Below are positions 21,601 through 32,292 of a stretch of DNA of 64,000 nucleotides, one piece after another. The stretch is from Rhabditophanes sp. KR3021 (lineage: Eukaryota; Nematoda; Chromadorea; Rhabditida; Alloionematidae). The stretch lies in assembly GCA_963281155.1 (NCBI GenBank), contig CAUJLY010000003.1:3348001-3412000 (forward strand). The letters are read 5' to 3'. Position 1 is the stretch's first letter; each line of letters opens with the position of its first letter. The position numbers and the translations under genes were made by a program. The notes under the pieces are model-generated. The model did not search any database and was not told the origin of the DNA. It was given only the letters and a program-made list of their open reading frames with translations.

Positions 21601-22232
21601 TTGTTTCCAAGTAGGTGAACAAATTTAGTAATTATATCTTAAATACATTTTAGAAAGATGTTCTATCTCTAGTTTACTTGTGCGAAACTCTAAATCTTAA
21701 GGAACCGGCTGCCTACTGGTCAAAAGTTGTTGAAATGAATAATTATCAAAGACAAAGATTTGCTCACAAGATTGTTACTGAATTATTTAACACTGTAGCT
21801 GGGAAGAAAATTGCGATTTACGGATTTGCTTTCAAGAAGGATACTGGAGACACGCGTGCTTCCTCTGCAATTGCCGTTGCTCAATATTTATTGGAGGAAT
21901 GCGCTGATTTACATTTCTACGATCCAAAAGTGTCAGAGGCTACTATTCGCTTTGATTTAGGAAATGTTGTTAAAGACAAATCAATTCTCGACAAAAACGT
22001 CCATGTTCATAAAAATCATATGGATGCTGTCAAAGATGCTCACGCCATTGTTGTTCTAACTGAATGGGATGAATTTAAGGATTATGACTATGCAGCAATC
22101 TTAGAAACAATGGTAAATCCATCAACCATCTTTGACGGAAGAAGAATCCTTGACTCCGACAAACTCAAAAAAATTGGATTTAGAGTCTTTACAATCGGAT
22201 CAACACCAACTCAAAGTTACTCTCTGTTCTAA
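18656..22232 (+). CDS. UGDH: UDP-glucose 6-dehydrogenase
   Basis: Five exons, 18656-18670, 18723-19146, 19880-19996, 21321-21610 and 21654-22232, keep one frame for 469 residues. The enzyme oxidises UDP-glucose to UDP-glucuronate in the cytosol with two NAD+, feeding glycosaminoglycan synthesis (SQV-4 in C. elegans). Visible motifs are the Rossmann loop [44 protein letters not shown], the catalytic-cysteine loop [11 protein letters not shown] and [12 protein letters not shown]. The length is near the 494 of the human enzyme. The first coding exon holds only five codons. Introns 2 and 3 are 733 and 1324 nt and contain inserted antisense coding remnants; introns 1 and 4 are of normal size (52 and 43 nt). 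Confidence 0.97.
19188..19191 (+). other. AG|GC back-to-back splice junction, UGDH intron 2
   Basis: A 43-nt GT-AG intron (19147-19189) ends in TTTTAG and the next bases are GCAAGT, a usable GC-type donor. Splicing could proceed in two steps, removing a zero-length exon. The insert follows. Confidence 0.6.
19190..19879 (-). mobile_element. intronic insertion, family shared with MAU2 intron 2
   Basis: UGDH intron 2 starts with a normal-sized intron (19147-19189, ending TTTTAG) and then continues directly with GCAAGT and this inserted sequence, ending at the real acceptor at 19879. The insert carries a minus-strand frame at 19614-19345 with the words [23 protein letters not shown] and LDLQAVL. 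These recur in the insert of MAU2 intron 2. Nucleotide similarity starts at the AG|G junction (CAAGTGAATAACAATCA here, TAAGTAAAGAACAATCA there) and runs to about 19665. The encoded protein is not recognised. An unclassified transposon or an endogenous virus-derived gene are both possible. Confidence 0.6.
19997..21320 (-). mobile_element. large UGDH intron 3 with decayed antisense coding sequence
   Basis: A 1324-nt intron in a genome where most are under 60 nt. The minus strand reads with good codon character in pieces: about 20437-20100 (words [16 protein letters not shown] and EKVSHEIS, one internal stop), 20725-20540 ([24 protein letters not shown]) and 20900-20775 ([18 protein letters not shown]), with plausible short introns between. 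No complete ORF survives. Like the other large-intron inserts it lies antisense to its host gene. Family unknown; I see only faint resemblance to the MAU2 insert (a GDV..GK word). Confidence 0.45.
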
Positions 22233-22492
22233 TCAGATTACGATGGACTTACACTCTTACGCATCATTATACATCCACTATTATTTAATGAAAAAGTGTC
22301 TTAATTGTTTTGGAAAGTTTCTATATTATTATAAATGTTAACTTTCATAAATAATTTCAATTTTAAACAAAGCGAAAGTGTGTAAAACTATATCTGTTTC
22401 TGATCTAAATCTCATTCTTGAGTACAAATCATCGTGAATTTTAAAGTGTGACATATTTCGTATGTATTTTAATTAATTCTTTATATCTAAAC
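22233..22492. other. UGDH 3' flank
   Basis: Untranslated and downstream sequence of UGDH up to the left end of the hAT remnant. No canonical AATAAA close to the stop was noticed. Nothing else seen. Confidence 0.4.
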
Positions 22493-23647
22493 CAGGCCAG
22501 TAAAATTCCAGTACGGTTCGGCATCAATTTTAAAAATGAACAGGTATCCGGTCCGGTTCCGGCTTTATCAAAACCTGAAATATACCAGTAAAATGCCGGA
22601 CAAGATTTTGACGCGATTGTTGTAAACAAATAGTTGGAAAAACATTTTGGTATTATACTTGACATTTGATTTTGGTCAACGGATTATGGATTCACAAGAA
22701 GAATTGGACAGTGAAAGAAATCCAATGAATACTCAACTTTCAACAGGAAGCAGATTTAAGAGAAACTTCAATCAGATGATTTCAATGAATGATACTGGGC
22801 TGTGGGAGGAAATATAGGCAATAACAATCTAAATCAAACGAATGTACATATAATATTTATTAATGCTTTAGCGATCATGTCTCAAAATGTCACAAGAAAA
22901 AACAAACTGCCATGTCTCAAACATTAGAAAAATACCAGCCTAGTAAACTATTTCAAAAAGAAAAAAATGGATATGACAACAATTATTGCAAAGTTTGCAT
23001 TAGAAGAAGGAGTTTCTTTCAGTCTAGCTGAATCTATTCCTTTTAAACAGTTATTAATGGACACTTTGAATATTTTTTATCTTATTTAAATTTAGAGCTT
23101 TACGATCCAACAAAATTAATGATGACAGCATTCATTTTCCGACTAGGCAGACAATTAAAGAATATGTTATGAAAACGGCAGAACTGACTATCGCCGAAAA
23201 TCTACTTATTGTTCGAAAGTCAATTCATTTATATGGAGGAACGTTTGCTGTTGACTATGGAAAGAGAATAAATGATTATTTGTCAATCATTTGTCATTAT
23301 TTCAAAGATACTGATAATGGACTGACGCTATGTTCTACTCCAATTGGTTTCCTTAAATCATTTTCTGATTTAAAAGATTCCTCCCAGGTGTGGATTGAAA
23401 TGATGATACGGATTAACTTTTAATTGATACGTTTTATTTTATACAGTTTTTTAATGATAAATGATGAATTCACATTTAAAAACACATTTTGCAAAAATAT
23501 ACTAATTTAAAGGATTTTTATATAATTAGGTTTATTTCCGGTAATTCCGGTATGGTCAGGTTTAGAAAAAAAATTTAGTCAGGTTCCGGTATCCGGCATT
23601 TATTTTTCCGATCCGGTGTGAAATATTGAACCGAATTTACAAGCCTG
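22493..23647 (+). mobile_element. degenerate hAT-superfamily DNA transposon
   Basis: The left end begins CAGGCCAGTAAAATTCCAG and the right end, read in reverse, begins CAGGCTTGTAAATTCGG. Both ends are followed by GGTTCGG/CCGGATCGG-rich subterminal repeats typical of hAT elements. The flanking octamers ATCTAAAC and TTCTGAAG agree at five of eight positions (-TCT-AA-), compatible with a decayed 8-bp target duplication. Inside, broken plus-strand frames read FALEEGVSFSLAESIPFKQL near 22995-23055, which has the spacing of the hAT transposase region before the catalytic core, and further fragments at 23100-23420. There are multiple stops, so the copy is dead. A hAT call rests on TIR style plus this one protein block. 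Confidence 0.7.
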
Positions 23648-25004
23648 TTCTGAAGTGTTGTAGTGTCTAAAAGCCATTTTAAACGCATATTACATAATTT
23701 AAAATGTGTACCATACTGTTTAGAGACGCATTAAAACAAGTAACACATATTTCAGGTAAACTTAGAGGTAAAATCAGAAATGACTTTTAATAATCATTTT
23801 TACGTCTGATCTTTACACAGATCAAATTTTGTACAAATTGTCATTTTCTTCCCATCAACATAATTATTTATGTAGAAAAGATACTTTTAAAGAAGATATT
23901 GATGTAGATCAGACAGGAATGGTCAGAAAAAGTTGATTATCAAAAGAAAGAAGAAAAGTTGATTTATAAAGAAGTCTACTTGTATAAACAGATATTCGTC
24001 CGGTGATGGATAACTAAACAATATAAAGTCATAATGAAACATTTAAAAAATTAGTCATTAGGCACGTGCTATTTTGACTAAAATGAGTAGACATAGGAGT
24101 TTGTAATCCCTGAGTGTCTTCCATAATGTCCTCTAGCAAGGTTTTAATAACACATTCAAATTATCTCCACAATTGTAATTAAGAGCTCGATTTTCTTTTT
24201 CACTAAAAAATTGTTTAGAACAAAGAATAATTGATAAATTACAGAATATCAATGCAAATATTACTAAAACCAAAAATAAATTTTTCAAGAGGATCACGAG
24301 ATAAAACATGTCGACAATTCCTGAACATTATGATGCCAATCCTCACTACCCGCACAAGTGTTATGATTTTAAATAAATTTTGCTTCGTATCTTCTACATA
24401 TTGAATAATATCTAAAAGATAAACGGATACCTAGTGAAATGATAGAGCCATGTTTGTGTAAGCTAGGTGTAAGTAATTTATATGTGGCACTACTCGAATT
24501 CTTTCTCTAATTGTTATGAGCACAAATGGAAGTTTCATATTGTTTTTAAATTGGCCGAACGTTTCACATTACTGTTGCCAACTTATTTTATTTCATCATT
24601 AGTCTTTTTTCAAAGTCACAAAACATTCATACATTGACAAACACATTGAATATCACTAAAAAATCAGCAACAGACTAAGCCATGCATTAATCTCGCATTT
24701 ACATGTACAATTTCTATAAACATTTTTTCTGAAAAAGTGTATATAAAAAGGCTCCTAAAACCAGAAAAGTATTGTCACCTTTCCTGTTTAAAATATTATT
24801 GTAAAGATTAAAAAATAAATATTATCTCACTTCAACATCTATTTTTTGTAGGTCAGTGAAATCTAAATTATGTTGCTGTAGTAGAAAAAGGACGACATAA
24901 CGGATGTTCAGTCTTGTTTTAAATGGACATTAGTCAGTTTTTTGTAAATGTAATGATTTAACCAATTACTTTTACTTTTTTTTGGAAAAAATCTGATTTA
25001 TAAA
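23648..25004. other. gene-free stretch right of the hAT remnant
   Basis: About 1.35 kb, AT-rich, no supported ORF, RNA gene or clear repeat on either strand. Confidence 0.4.
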
Positions 25005-25135
25005 CAGGGATGGAATCTCCCCACTTTAGGGTAGATCCCCCACTTGGCATTTTTAGAAAGCGGAGAAGGTGGAGAGCCAAAGTAGGCAAAGTGGGGGTCT
25101 CCTCACCCAAAACTAATTTGTCAATGCCATCCCTG
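25005..25135. mobile_element. 131-bp MITE candidate with CAGGGATGG ends
   Basis: The segment starts CAGGGATGGAATCTCC, and its end in reverse complement reads CAGGGATGGCATTGAC, inverted repeats matching at 12 of the first 13 bases. It is distinctly more GC-rich than its surroundings and has further internal inverted words (CCCCCAC against GTGGGGG). CAGGG ends and size fit a hAT-type MITE. Flanking octamers TTTATAAA and TTCGTTGT do not match, so no target duplication supports it. A short ORF overlapping it is incidental. Confidence 0.6.
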
Positions 25136-25572
25136 TTCGTTGTAAAAGTTATGGTGCATTTAAAAAAATTATGTCTAAAGTTTGCCTGGGTATGATAAAA
25201 TTAAGTTAGTAATAAACCCATATAGTTTTACACATATAAAAACTCCATTTTGCTTTTAAGAATAAGATTTTTTAGAATTATATGTAACCTTGGAATTTGG
25301 TTGAGATTTAAAAGAAAAAAACATTTAGCCTAATCACACATCAAATGCAACCTTTATTAATCACAGTGATAAGATTATAAATTGTAAATTTTAATGGTTT
25401 TAAAGTTCAAATCGAATATAAATTATTTGGGAAGTTAATTTATCACAGAATCTCTTAAAATAATAAAATGCTACAAGTTTTCTGTTTAAAATCAAATGAT
25501 TTAGCGAATATTTTTGCTATTCTAATTTATTATTATGGCTACTATTTTGCTGAATTTTGATTTAAAGACTAT
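25136..25572. other. 3' flank of the sulfotransferase gene
   Basis: About 430 bases, AT-rich, downstream of the minus-strand sulfotransferase stop. No gene seen. Confidence 0.4.
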
Positions 25573-26867
25573 TTAAGGGGAGATATTATTCTCCATAAAA
25601 TTAAAATACTGCGAAAACTTGTGATGTCGTATTTTCTTCCTTGCCACAATAAATAGATTTTTGGCAACTTCTCCAATTGTTTGTTCTACAACCGTGGGAC
25701 CATCCCATTGATAGTCTTCAGGAATGTCATAATCAAATAACACGAAGTCATAGTAAAACATTTGATATAATTTTTTAAGCAAATGTGGTGAATTATATAA
25801 TTCGCTTTCAATGCTTTTGCGGCTTGAACTATTAACAGTTGTATGTCGTGTTGATGTATGGTTAAACTGAGAAATTAAAAATTGTCGCGAGGATGATGGA
25901 ACTGAGGCACTTTTCAAAACATCATTAAATTCAGACAAAATTCGTGGAAGTTGTGATCGATCTGATGTATACTTAATGATATTATATCTTTTATAATACA
26001 AATTATAATTACATAAATAATTCTGGGGATAGAAGCTACAAATATAAAGAATGATTCAAATAAAATAAAAGAAACTTACTGAGCCGCAACTTCGTAGTTT
26101 TGAATTCTTTGCCCATTAGCGTAGCCCATGATATCCCGATAAAGATTGTCCACAAAACACTCTAAGTCATCCACGCAATCATAACATGTTTGCAAACCCT
26201 CAACTTTCCTGAAAATGTAATTATATATTGAATTAACAATTAAAAACAACCTACCTATTGTCTATACATATATTTGAATAACCCGATATAAATCTCTCTA
26301 TTGGATGACGTGAAAATGAAACAAACTTCCAATTTTTATCTTGAACGGCTTCCTTGCCTACAGCATTTTTGATGTCATGAAACCAATCCTCATTTCCACA
26401 TGCATCCGGATTTCCAGCGATTTTTGACCCATAACGTTCTAAATAATGTTTTTCGTCTTTTAAATAACACATGGCAGGGGAAATCATGGAACTCATATGT
26501 TTGTGCATACTGATTAATTAAATTAATAGTGAGAAAATTAAAAATGTAGAAAATACCTGCACGCCAAGAGTTTATACTGAGGAGCTACCCGAATTCTATC
26601 TCTCAAAGTTATGGGCACAAATGAAGGGATAACCCCAATCATTTCAGGACTCATTCCCATGTATTTCGTTAAATACCCATCTAGTCCACTCGTTGTTTGC
26701 AGTGATTTGAATATACTTTTGGGAAATCCAGTATTATATTTTTCCTCGATATTTGTTTCATTATTAATAGAAATGAAAGATATTGAAAAAAGTACAAATA
26801 TAGATAATAATAGAATAATAAAGATGGATCTGAGATTTCGATGTTGGTTAAACATAACGATTCGCAT
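25573..26867 (-). CDS. Golgi carbohydrate sulfotransferase (nematode-type Sulfotransfer_2 family)
   Basis: Four minus-strand exons, 26867-26557, 26509-26255, 26208-26080 and 26035-25573, keep one frame for 385 residues. It is a type II membrane protein: short basic N-terminus, then the anchor IFIILLLSIFVLFSISFISI. The luminal domain has APQYKLLAC, the 3'-phosphate-binding WKFVSFSRHPIERFISGY, a cluster of cysteines (TCYDCVDDLEC), HFYPQNYLC, HTTVNSS and the terminal YYDFVLFDYDIPED. These blocks are characteristic of the family expanded in C. elegans and related to HNK-1/chondroitin sulfotransferases. The usual 5'-phosphosulfate loop after LAC reads MHKHMSSM, less conserved than in vertebrates. 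It would transfer sulfate from PAPS to a glycan, possibly using the UGDH-dependent glucuronate pathway; that link is only by function. Confidence 0.85.
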
Positions 26868-27808
26868 ATTTTAATTAATCTAAACTACAAATGAATTGAG
26901 GGCGGACTAGCTTTCTATTGAAATCATTATATATAGTTTGAACATCCTAAGTTGGTGTTATCAAATTAAAATCTTCAGTATTGCAACTAACTTATTGCCT
27001 ACCCTATTGATAGACATCTTTGATTACTAATAAAGTATCGCTTTACTTTAATCCTAAACAAATAAGTGAAACTTTCTGATACTTTTATCATGTTATTCAA
27101 TCTTCACAAAAACATCCAAAAATAATACTACTCATGTTTTGTTCGCTTCTTTATACGAATAAACGTGTATATTTTTACGTAAAGATCTTAAAAACAAAAT
27201 TAAAAGTGAAATTAACTACCCATAAAATTATCACAGAATGCATATATTTATCACTATATAATTCCCAAATTCCGCAAATTAGTCCGTAAAATTTTTTTGT
27301 ATAATATTTCGAGGGTTGTCCCGGCCGTCAAGACCGAGATATTAGACATCTTTTTTAGGAAGTAGGTACAACCAATGCTTCCCTTCCAACAACACTAATG
27401 AAACTTTAAAAGGAGTAGGCTCAAAATTCAGAAAATTCCAAGAGTTGCCTCAGAACGGCCACCTAAATTATATTTTCGATCAAATTGTTTGGGTCAATTT
27501 GTAGAGAAGGTAAAACTGAGTGCAATAGGATATTTCAAAGATTCGCAGACCTTAGTGGGCCTCTAGACTAACACTCGATTATGCAGGGATAAAAAATGTT
27601 TAAATTGTGCTTATATGGAAGAAAATAATTCTAAATTTTATTTAAACAGTAATGAAAAAGCATCTTTACGCTCATCGGCTTGGTTTTAATTAAATACAAA
27701 ATATTGCGATTACAATGGCAAAAACTTTTATTATTTATTCAAATTTTTGCAAATGTGTGTAATAATTTAAGATCATTATTCGTTGTTATTGTTAGGACAC
27801 TATGTTCA
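26868..27808. other. spacer between two minus-strand genes
   Basis: About 940 bases. The part from roughly 27290 to 27560 is less AT-rich than the rest (GAGGGTTGTCCCGGCCGTCA and nearby words) and could be an old repeat, but no partner copy is in the window and no frame is open. Confidence 0.35.
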
Positions 27809-29941
27809 TTATTCATGAACTGTATCTTGAAACAAAATGTTACGTCTTGATATATGGGCAGGCTTTCTTTGAGGAGTTGAAGAATCAGATAAATTTTTTG
27901 CTTTGAGACTTTCCTTTAGAGCAGTAATTGGGGTGTAATCCAAAAGGTCATTTTTGTCTGTGGAAAGAGGCGTGGGCCGAGCTTCACAGGACTGACGTTG
28001 TCTACCGCGACAAGGGTCACATTTTGAAAAAAAAGAAATGACTGTTTCCCATCTCCCACCTACCCGGACAATAGCTGAAGATTGAAGAAATCTAACATGT
28101 CTTTTAATTGAAGTTTGCTTTCCAAATTCATACAACACGGCATTCTGAGACTCGGAGATTTTCTTAACATTAAAACGATTTAAACATGTACATTTTTCAA
28201 TTTGTCTTCTTATTTCATTCTCAATTTTGATAATATCGTGTGAACTTTCTGGGGCTGAATGGTAGGTTCTGAAGGGGGGTCGTTTGTCTTTAACTATGGC
28301 AACTTTGGGAGTGACTCTTCTAGGAACGGGCAAAGGCAAATTAGAGAGACGAGACAGCTTCTTTCTAGTACAATTAATTTCACAATTGATAACTTCACTA
28401 ATAATTGAGTTGCTTGAGGCTGAGCCTCCATAAAATGACGAATCTTCAATATTTTCAGAACTATTCAGAACATCTTCCTCGGGTTCTTCTTCAATGACTG
28501 GCAATTGAGTGCCATGGATTTTAATGTCATTCATAAAATGAGTAGTCTTATTAATCTCAAGAACATGCTTGATTGCCGAGACCTTCTTTGTTCCAAGACC
28601 TTTGAATTGATTGTTTGCTTCAAAACGCCCATCATCATTCGTTTTTTCCAATGAAAATTCTTGACCGCCACCGCCTTGAACTTTATTTTCTTGATCGTCA
28701 TTTCCATGATGTTCACGTTCTTGGCCCCCATTTTCCTGATCGTCATTTCCATGATATTCACTTTCTTCACCATTTCCCTGATCTTCATTATTTGGGGATA
28801 CATTCATTAATTCCAAATTTTTTACCTTTCCATTATTGCCACTTCTATTCTGCCCCATACTCAATAAAAATACATTCTTCTTTACGACATTGTTCATAAA
28901 CTCAATCGACTTAATTAGGGCCAGATATTTTTCTTGAATGCCGTTAATATACTTCTTCAAAAGCTCTCCATCTTCCATCAAACATGTCGTTATAATAGCT
29001 TGACCGTGTACGTCCAGCTCTTTCATCAAGATTTTACACTTATCTGCTTCCTCTACAGTTTCAGCTAACAAGGTATTGAATTTATCCACTTCTTCCAAAG
29101 TCAAAACAACAGCTGTAGATGAAATTTTTCTTTTTAAATCACTGTTGTCGTGTTTTTTCAAAAAGTTCACGATGTAGTTTGACTTGCTCTGAAGATCTTC
29201 CAATGCAGCCAATCCTTTCCTGAATAGTTTGATGCTTTTCAAACTGTTGACCTTTTGCATTGTAGCCAATTCAATAAGACGACTCAACTTTTCTTGATAA
29301 TCTAAAATGTCCTTTTCATCATGATTAACCACTTTCAGATGCTTGATAGTATTCGGAAAAACAATGTCACAATAAAAGGCAGTATTTTCTTGAGTATTAT
29401 CTAAATTTTGCTTGTAACTGTTAATCAGAACGTTTAACTTTTCCAAATTAATACATGGCAGTTTGTCGTTTAATATTTGCTCATTTTCTGTATACCAATG
29501 AATGCAAGTATCAATCATAGACTGAAACTGGCCAATGTCAGTAAATGTTACATGATTCAAGTATTCAACTCCACGGCGTATTTGAACAAAAGTACTAGTA
29601 TATTGCTCTTGTAATTCACGGAAACTCTTTTGAAAGACATTAGCATTTTCTCCAGGCATAGATTTGACTAAAATACTTAACATCCTTTTCATTTCTTCGA
29701 GAATATTCTTCCGTTGTAGAACACCCTGCATCAAAATGTTGAGTACTTTTAATTGTCTGGACAGAATGAGACTCCTCATTTGAAAAAGAGTAACCGTCGC
29801 GTTCTTTAAATACGTTCCGACTTCTTCAAAACACAGGTGAAATCTTTTGATTGAACTAGCGGCATGAGAACTTGCCATTGGAGAAAAAAATAAATTTGCT
29901 ACACAAGTATAAAAAATGGTGCTTTTATTTGCTCCTGACAC
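27809..29941 (-). CDS. coiled-coil / spectrin-like protein of unknown function
   Basis: A single open frame of 710 residues. The true start could be the internal Met beginning MASSHAASSIKRF (about residue 22). Roughly residues 30-360 are long amphipathic helices (QSMIDTCIHWYTENEQIL, EEVDKFNTLLAETVEEADK) with the periodicity of spectrin-like or coiled-coil bundles. At about residues 378-425 there is an imperfect tandem repeat of a 13-residue unit, (E)YHGNDDQENGGQE / EHHGNDDQENKVQ. The C-terminal 280 residues are Ser/Arg-rich and look disordered, with PVPRRVTPKVAIVKDKRPPF. No transmembrane segment or catalytic motif. No family recognised; a cytoskeletal or nuclear-envelope adaptor would fit but is a guess. 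Confidence 0.6.
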   Translation of the reverse strand: MSGANKSTIFYTCVANLFFSPMASSHAASSIKRFHLCFEEVGTYLKNATVTLFQMRSLILSRQLKVLNILMQGVLQRKNILEEMKRMLSILVKSMPGENANVFQKSFRELQEQYTSTFVQIRRGVEYLNHVTFTDIGQFQSMIDTCIHWYTENEQILNDKLPCINLEKLNVLINSYKQNLDNTQENTAFYCDIVFPNTIKHLKVVNHDEKDILDYQEKLSRLIELATMQKVNSLKSIKLFRKGLAALEDLQSKSNYIVNFLKKHDNSDLKRKISSTAVVLTLEEVDKFNTLLAETVEEADKCKILMKELDVHGQAIITTCLMEDGELLKKYINGIQEKYLALIKSIEFMNNVVKKNVFLLSMGQNRSGNNGKVKNLELMNVSPNNEDQGNGEESEYHGNDDQENGGQEREHHGNDDQENKVQGGGGQEFSLEKTNDDGRFEANNQFKGLGTKKVSAIKHVLEINKTTHFMNDIKIHGTQLPVIEEEPEEDVLNSSENIEDSSFYGGSASSNSIISEVINCEINCTRKKLSRLSNLPLPVPRRVTPKVAIVKDKRPPFRTYHSAPESSHDIIKIENEIRRQIEKCTCLNRFNVKKISESQNAVLYEFGKQTSIKRHVRFLQSSAIVRVGGRWETVISFFSKCDPCRGRQRQSCEARPTPLSTDKNDLLDYTPITALKESLKAKNLSDSSTPQRKPAHISRRNILFQDTVHE

Positions 29942-31172
29942 ATGTGTAATATGAATTGTAAATTAGTTATTATATTCATTTTTATTTAAATTAATAGTAT
30001 GTATGTTTCATTTCATATTTTGTCATCTAAAAAGAGAGGTGTGAAAGTGCATGGTATTATAACAAATTCATAATTAAGGGCCAAAAATATACATTTCTTA
30101 AATCAATACATGTGTACTTTTAGATCATATATTCAAGCATTTTAAAGAATGAGTAATATTGTTTAAAGAAGCATTCTTTCTTATATATTATTGCCATCCA
30201 AGAGCATCGTGAAAACTAAAGCTTCCGGGCAATTTACTTCATCTCGAATATTTATAGGAATGGATGTATAAGAAATACAACTTATACAATTAATTCTTTA
30301 GTTGAAGAATCAGAATTATTGGTTTGAGTCGTTATAAAACTACTGCGTGTCCGTTTTGTGACAAATATCCAGAAGAATTCGACTAATTAACCTGGAGTCA
30401 CAACAAACGTCAAGATGGTACTTATAGTAAAATACCCTATTTCCTCTTTTATTTGGAATTTGTTGAGGGATGGTAATCTTTTTGATATTGTTTTGGTTCG
30501 ACTGACATCATTTTTCTAGCTTTACCACTCATTCCAAAAGTGATACTGAACTTGAATCCATATAATCTTTTTACTTTATAAAAGTTCGGGTTTCTACATT
30601 ATCATAATTAGATATTGTCAGTTCCCAACGCCATTAATGTTTTCAGCCATTTTTGGGTCCAGCAGATATTTTAACTCTCTATAATTGGATAATATTTCAT
30701 CAAGAGTTATATTATATTTAATAACTTATATTTCGATATTTTTATTTTATTGGATATCGTTACAGTTGCTTTTAAAGTGTTTCTTACATATTTGAGTTTT
30801 TATGTAAGCAACTTTCAAAGTAGTTTGATTCGAAGTCTAAATTGGAAATGACGTGTCTTTGAAGAAATTATTTTCTTAAACTTTTTCAAAGATGGACTAG
30901 TAGATAAACATTTTATTAATCCAGTGGATAGCGGCACGGATTTTACACATGTTCACTCTTTCGAATTTCAAAAGAAGGTTTTTTAAGGTGCAAATGTGAA
31001 TAGACTGTGTTTTTAAACGAAAAAAGATAATCTATTTATTTTTTGTCAATTATGTAAAACTGATGGTAAGAAACAAAAATGAGTCGGTTTATTTACGAAT
31101 ATTTTATGCATTATATGTATTATTATTGTATTACTTTTAGATTCTAAAAAGACATTTAATATTATATTAATA
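29942..31172. other. intergenic, nothing recognised
   Basis: About 1.2 kb, AT-rich. A 67-codon minus ORF at 31046-31249 overlaps the small basic ORF next door and has no support. No repeats or RNA genes seen. Confidence 0.35.
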
Positions 31173-31546
31173 TTACGATACATTTTCAAAATCCATCTCT
31201 CGAATAGGCGTATAATCACGTCGTCTTTTGGTGTCGACATCCTTCTCATAAACCTTGGATTTTTTCTCGTTTACTGAAATTTCTTGAGCATTAATTGACG
31301 AGGGTTGCTCTGTAGATATCGTTTGATTCTTCTTTTTATCACGTCTAAAGTTAGATCTAATTTGTTCCTTGTGTCTTCTTTGAACTCCCTTGATTTTGCT
31401 GAGACAAAATTTAGAAGCCAAGGCAAAGAATGAAGGTAAACTGTTATCTTGGGTCAAAATAAATTAGGAGAATCAGTACTCATCACTATTTTATTGTATT
31501 TGATTAATTCCGAAATAAATTTTTACCTTAATCTTTTTCCCATTCT
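31173..31546 (-). CDS. possible small basic protein, two exons, unknown
   Basis: An ORF of about 90 codons (31457-31173) is very basic: KIKGVQRRHKEQIRSNFRRD and KKKNQT, then a Lys/Glu-rich tail ending YTPIREMDFENVS. Upstream on the minus strand is MRMGKRLR followed by a GTAAAA donor at 31546-31524, a plausible short first exon, but the phases do not join cleanly with the acceptors I can see. Composition suggests a nucleolar or RNA-binding protein. The call is weak. Confidence 0.35.
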
Positions 31547-31730
31547 CATAGTATTGTATCACATTAAGTTTTATATGTTTTAATTAGATGAAGACTTAGT
31601 TGTTGGAATGCAGCTTATTCGGTTTTAGTTTGGCGCATTTAATATCCTTGTAAATTGAAATTGTGTGTATCTACTACCTTCTTATTACATTTTATAATTG
31701 TAACTTATATCATCTAACCTTAAGAATAAA

Positions 31731-32120
31731 ATGCAAATCAAAATTGTCACTAATGAGTAAGTTGTTTCTCATTTTCTTTTGTTACTTTGATTAAATAGAT
31801 GTGGGGTACCAGAATGGATTGGTATTGAAATGAAAGGTTGTTTTCGCTCAGCTGATGGTGAATTAAAGGGGAGAGATGCGGGTATAATCACTTGGAAAAA
31901 TAATAAAAAGGAATTGATAATGATTTGCGGGCACATGATCATTGAAGGAAAGATGCAAAATATCCAAAAGCCGATCTTAATCATGGACAAAAACAGACTC
32001 AAGGACCCTGATTGCGATGAAATTGATAAAAATGTCCGAATTATCGGTATAATCAAAAGAAAGGCTGTTTTTTGTAGCCGTCCTAAACCGATTATCACCA
32101 GATTTGCCACTAAGATGTAA
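31731..32120 (+). CDS. CHTF8: chromosome transmission fidelity protein 8 (CTF8)
   Basis: Exons 31731-31756 and 31799-32120, with a 42-nt intron, give 115 residues, against 121 for human CHTF8. Conserved blocks are MQIKIVTN, PEWIGIEMKG, ELIMICGHMIIEGKM, QKPILIMDKN, DCDEIDKNVRIIGIIKRKAVF and the terminal SRPKPIITRF. CTF8 joins CTF18 and DCC1 in the alternative replication-factor-C complex that loads PCNA and supports sister-chromatid cohesion. The next gene on the same strand, 172 bases on, is MAU2, a cohesin-loader subunit, so the pair may be an operon. The short first exon (eight codons plus two bases) explains why the ORF appears to start at 31830. Confidence 0.92.
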
Positions 32121-32292
32121 TTCATTGTGGCTGATGTAATTCAAATTATTTGACAGTGCCACTTGCTCAGACCCTTGCGTGAACGTTGTTTTTGGAAAGC
32201 CGTGTACTGTCTTTTTTGATTATTTGCATTGTCTTAAGTTTACATTTCGATAAAAGTTTTATTTAAGATTGATTGATGTATTATTTAAAATT

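Noticed and set aside
25010..25195. 61-codon ORF with Arg/Val-rich product
   Set aside because: It coincides with the inverted-repeat MITE candidate, whose GC-rich ends explain the lack of stops.
28531..28899. Alternate-frame and antisense ORFs over the coiled-coil gene, some with His/Phe-rich repeats
   Set aside because: They arise from the nucleotide-level tandem repeat (HGNDDQEN unit) read in other frames.
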